A DNA stretch of 50,072 bases, from the NCBI GenBank assembly GCA_900769075.1, contig CAAGFE010000063.1:1-50072 (forward strand). The letters run 5' to 3'. Below, piece after piece: positions 47,567 through 50,072 of the stretch. The first letter of the stretch is position 1. Every line of letters begins with the position of its first letter. This DNA is from Clostridia bacterium (GTDB lineage Bacteria; Bacillota; Clostridia; Christensenellales; Aristaeellaceae). The notes under the pieces are model-generated. The model made no database searches. It saw only the letters and a list, made by a program, of their open reading frames with translations, and was not told the origin of the DNA. Position numbers and translations under genes: made by a program.

Positions 47567-49720
47567 TTACCACGCGGGCGTGGGTTCACCGTAGTAGACC
47601 AGAACCTGGAAGTCCTGATCGGCCTTGCCGGTGGCGGACATGCCATTGCGGCGCTGGCAGTTCTTCACGGCCTCCACCGTGGCATCGTCAAACGAGCCGG
47701 TCACGTCGCTGAGGTAGCCCAGCTTGTACAGGGTTTCCTGCAGCTCAACCACGGCCGTGCCCTTGTCGCCCTTGGAGAGGGTGTCAAATTTGCCGGAGGT
47801 GGAGGTGGCGCCCAGGGCACTGCCGGAGTAGAGCACCTTCAGGGTCTTGGAACCGGCCACGCCGTCCACCGGGGTCAGATTGTTGTTGATCTGGAAGGCG
47901 CGCACCGCGTCCGCCGTGGTATCGCCGTATACGCCGTTGATCTTCCCGTCATAGTAGCCCAGCTCGTACAGCACATACTGGAGATTGCGCACCGCCGTGC
48001 CGGAGGAGCCCTTCTTGAGGCTGGTGGAGGTATCGGCGCTGGAGGCGCTGGAACCATAGAGCAGGATCTGGGTTGCGGGCCCGGCCACGCCGTCCACCTT
48101 CAGGCCGTTGTCCTTCTGGAAGGCCTTGACCGCCGCGTACACGCCGCTGCCGAAGGTGGAGTCGATCTTGCCGGAATAGTAGCCGCGGTTCTTCAGGGCC
48201 TCCTGGAGCTTCTTGACCGCCGCGCCGGTGGAGCCCCACTTCAGGGTGGTATAGCCGCCCACGGTGACGTTGCTGGTATCCTCGGGATCGGTGCCCTTGT
48301 CCTCGTCCTCCTCCTTCTTGGCGTCCTCCTCATCCTTGAGGGCATCGGCGTTCTTGGCGCTGGAGGAATAGAGCTTGTTGAGGGTGGTGGTGCCGGCCTT
48401 GCCGTCCGCCGTCAGGCTGTTGGCGGTCTGGAAGGCGATGACCGCCGCCTTGGTGCTGGTGCCGTATTCGCCGTCGATGGTCTTGGTGTAGAAGCCCAGT
48501 TCCTTCAGGCGCTTCTGCATGGCCTTGACCGCATCGTTCTGATCGCCCGGCTCCAGGCTGATGCCCAGGGACGCAGCGGGGGTCTTGGTGGTTGCCGCGC
48601 CGGCGCCGTAGAGGATCTTGAGGGTGTCGGGGCCGGCGATGCCGTCCTTCCACAGGCTGGAATAGCGGGCCTGGAACGCCTTGACCGCATACTCGGTGGC
48701 GTTGCCGTACTTGCCGTCCGCGGTGCCCTCCAGCCAGCCCAGCTCGATCAGGCGGTTTTGCAGCGTGCGCACCTTGGTGCCGGAGGATCCCTGGCGCAGG
48801 TAGTAATCCAGGCTATCGGCCTTGGGGGTGGCGGTGGGCTTGGCCGTGGGGGTCGCGGTGGGCTTGGGGGTATTGGTCGGGGCCGTGGTTGCCTTCAGGG
48901 CGGTGGAAGAATAGAGCTTGTTGAGGGTGGCGGTGCCGGCCTTGCCGTCCACGGTCAGGCCGTTGCGGGCCTGGAACGCCTTGACGGCGGCCTCGGTCGC
49001 GTCGCCGAAATCACCGTCGGCGCTGCCCTTGAGGTAGCCCAGCTCCTTCAGGCGCTGCTGCATCTTCTTGACCTCTGCGCCGGTGGAGCCGTTCTTGAGG
49101 GAGGTGAAGGGCGTATTGGTCGCCTTGGGGGTATTGGTGGCGGTGGTGGTGGGCGCCTTGCGGGCGGAATCGGAATACAGCTTGTTGAGGGTGGCGGTGC
49201 CGGCCTTGCCGTCCACGGTCAGGCCGTTGTTGGCCTGGAAGTTCTTCACCGCGGTTTCGGTCGCCTCGCCGAAGTCCCCGTCGGCGCTGCCCTTGAGGTA
49301 ACCCAGCTCCTTCAGGCGCTGCTGCATCTTCCTGACCTCTGAACCGGTGGAGCCGATCTTCAGGGTGCCGGAGGTGGAAGAGGGCGTCGCCGTGGCATTG
49401 GTGACGATGATCTGGGGCGTCACATTGGTGATGGCCTGCTGCGGATTGCCGATGGCAGAGATATCCACCGTTGCGGTTGCCACCGGCTGGGAAACGGGCG
49501 TCCGGGTGGGCGTCGCGGTCGGGGTGGCGGTCGGCGGCACATAGGGCGTCCCGGTGATCTTGGGGGCGATCTCCTGGAAGGGCAGATCGTTGTTGTTCAC
49601 CACATAGCCGTTGCTCGCGTCAATGTCATCCGGAACGACGCAACCGGTGAGCAGCAGGCACAGCGCCAGCACGCCCATCAGGCCGATTCCCTTCACCAGG
49701 CGCATCTTGCTGTTCTTCAT
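47567..49720 (-). CDS. Lipoprotein with seven peptidoglycan-binding repeats
   Basis: A 717-residue exported protein. Signal with lipobox LLTGC (Cys27) predicts a lipid anchor. A Pro/Thr linker follows, then seven PG_binding_1 domains of ~65 residues, each reading roughly GSTGxxVxxLQxxLKELGY, then DGxFGxxTxxAVxxFQ and LTVDGxAGxxTLxxLY. They are joined by TPKPTATPT-type linkers and one Asp/Glu/Lys-rich spacer (~470-485). No catalytic domain is present, so it probably tethers the wall to the membrane or binds wall for another protein. Repeats one and two are almost identical. Start ATG 49720 follows AAGGAGG. Confidence 0.9.
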   Translation of the reverse strand: MKNSKMRLVKGIGLMGVLALCLLLTGCVVPDDIDASNGYVVNNNDLPFQEIAPKITGTPYVPPTATPTATPTRTPVSQPVATATVDISAIGNPQQAITNVTPQIIVTNATATPSSTSGTLKIGSTGSEVRKMQQRLKELGYLKGSADGDFGEATETAVKNFQANNGLTVDGKAGTATLNKLYSDSARKAPTTTATNTPKATNTPFTSLKNGSTGAEVKKMQQRLKELGYLKGSADGDFGDATEAAVKAFQARNGLTVDGKAGTATLNKLYSSTALKATTAPTNTPKPTATPTAKPTATPKADSLDYYLRQGSSGTKVRTLQNRLIELGWLEGTADGKYGNATEYAVKAFQARYSSLWKDGIAGPDTLKILYGAGAATTKTPAASLGISLEPGDQNDAVKAMQKRLKELGFYTKTIDGEYGTSTKAAVIAFQTANSLTADGKAGTTTLNKLYSSSAKNADALKDEEDAKKEEDEDKGTDPEDTSNVTVGGYTTLKWGSTGAAVKKLQEALKNRGYYSGKIDSTFGSGVYAAVKAFQKDNGLKVDGVAGPATQILLYGSSASSADTSTSLKKGSSGTAVRNLQYVLYELGYYDGKINGVYGDTTADAVRAFQINNNLTPVDGVAGSKTLKVLYSGSALGATSTSGKFDTLSKGDKGTAVVELQETLYKLGYLSDVTGSFDDATVEAVKNCQRRNGMSATGKADQDFQVLVYYGEPTPAW

Positions 49721-49806
49721 AGGTCGATATCCTCCTTGATTTTTATGTCCATCGGGGAAAGGGGCTTTCCCGCGTTCCTGTGTATATGTACGTTTGCTAC
49801 GGTTCT

Positions 49807-49835
49807 ATTGTACACGCTTCCAGGCAAACGCGCAA
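49807..49835 (-). promoter_or_regulatory. Promoter for the peptidoglycan-binding lipoprotein
   Basis: TTGCGC (49830-49835), 17-nt spacer, TACAAT (49807-49812), minus strand. The 49836-49930 stretch holds nothing I can name. Confidence 0.65.
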
Positions 49836-49936
49836 GCGCTAAATTTCACCGAAGCTGGCATCGGATGGAGAAATTTGGCCATCTTCAATCATAAAAACGA
49901 ATCAGGCGCATCTTTTCATTCCGGCGGGACGCAAAA

Positions 49937-49957
49937 GGCGGGAAAATCTTTCCTGCC
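49937..49957 (-). repeat. Terminator hairpin left of a partial A-type element
   Basis: GGCGGGAAA/TTTCCTGCC stem, followed on the minus strand by TTTTG. By analogy with elements A and B this is the outer copy, and a second copy is expected beyond the window. Confidence 0.5.
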
Positions 49958-49958
49958 G

Positions 49959-50072
49959 CAGAGCGTCGAAAAAGTGGCTGCGGCCACTTTTTCGATAAGG
50001 GAGGGGGCCTCCGCTTCTGCGGAAGCGGGCATTTTTCACTGTCAGCTAAAGCTGACGGCCGTGAAAAATGTA
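49959..50072. mobile_element. Partial A-type palindromic element, cut by window edge
   Basis: It opens CAGAGCGTCGAAAAA (element A: CAGAGCATCGACAAA) and continues as a stem, TCGAAAAAGTGGC with GCCACTTTTTCGA, in the same place as element A's first hairpin. Further hairpins follow: CCGCTTCTGCGG and TTTTTCAC...GTGAAAAA, the latter enclosing GTCAGC/GCTGAC. The right end is not in the window. Confidence 0.6.

Overview
The window looks like a chromosomal segment of a GC-rich member of the Clostridia (Bacillota), probably a gut-type, plant-glycan-using anaerobe. This is inferred from several things seen together: strong AAGGAGG-type ribosome binding sites, many TTGNNN-N17-TATAAT promoters, the secA-prfB gene order, a single-chain glycyl-tRNA synthetase, type III pantothenate kinase, a Gram-positive LexA box in front of recA, a Re-citrate-synthase-like enzyme and an ECF-transporter S component. 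Genus cannot be named from sequence alone. I saw no rRNA, tRNA, CRISPR array or transposase gene.

Layout. 1-2.5 kb (-): the 5' end of a radical SAM peptide-modification enzyme cut by the window edge, an HPr-kinase-like/PqqD fusion (a RiPP-like pair), and a URO-D-family protein. 2.6-7.6 kb (+): an M20 dipeptidase, a GNAT acetyltransferase, a secreted protein with a dead trypsin-like domain, and a ferredoxin-like protein. 7.8-8.9 kb (-): recA with an SOS promoter. 9-12.8 kb: a carbohydrate locus with a GH28-like protein, a truncated glycosidase, fragments of a sugar isomerase and an FGGY kinase joined in one reading frame, and an intact class II aldolase. 12.9-15.1 kb: a CLC-F-like antiporter and glutamyl-Q tRNA(Asp) synthetase. 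15.4-21.2 kb (-): Re-citrate-synthase-like enzyme, aspartate aminotransferase with a short coupled leader ORF, DUF975 and other membrane proteins, and a GNAT-mannose-6-phosphate isomerase fusion. 21.3-28 kb (-): a broken DUF559 gene, an ABC exporter, a glycerophosphodiesterase, a YeeE/YedE-like pair and a GH2 beta-glucuronidase-like enzyme. 28-30 kb (-): an ArsR-permease-thioredoxin metalloid locus. 30-36.5 kb: an ECF sigma/anti-sigma pair, a small AT-rich secreted protein, a secreted zinc-ribbon protein, glyQS, and a Tat-exported flavinylated redox protein. 37-40 kb (+): pantothenate transporter S component, coaX, hom, DUF1653. 40-49.7 kb (-): gtrA, tsaD, a DUF1461 membrane protein, prfB, secA, a secreted transglutaminase-like protein and a lipoprotein with seven peptidoglycan-binding repeats.

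The most unusual signal is structural. In at least three places (15.1-15.4, 23.7-23.9, 29.3-29.6 kb) a ~160-215 bp palindrome-rich element sits between two near-perfect copies (27-28 bp) of the transcription-terminator hairpin of the minus-strand gene to its right. Two of these elements are related to each other and have terminal inverted repeats. A third relative starts at 49,959 and runs off the window. Two gene cassettes, the AT-rich gene at 31.4-32.0 kb and the Tat/FMN gene at 35.5-36.4 kb, are likewise bracketed by direct copies (45 and 24 bp) of terminator-like hairpins. This suggests small non-autonomous elements, and perhaps gene cassettes, that insert at terminators and duplicate the whole hairpin.
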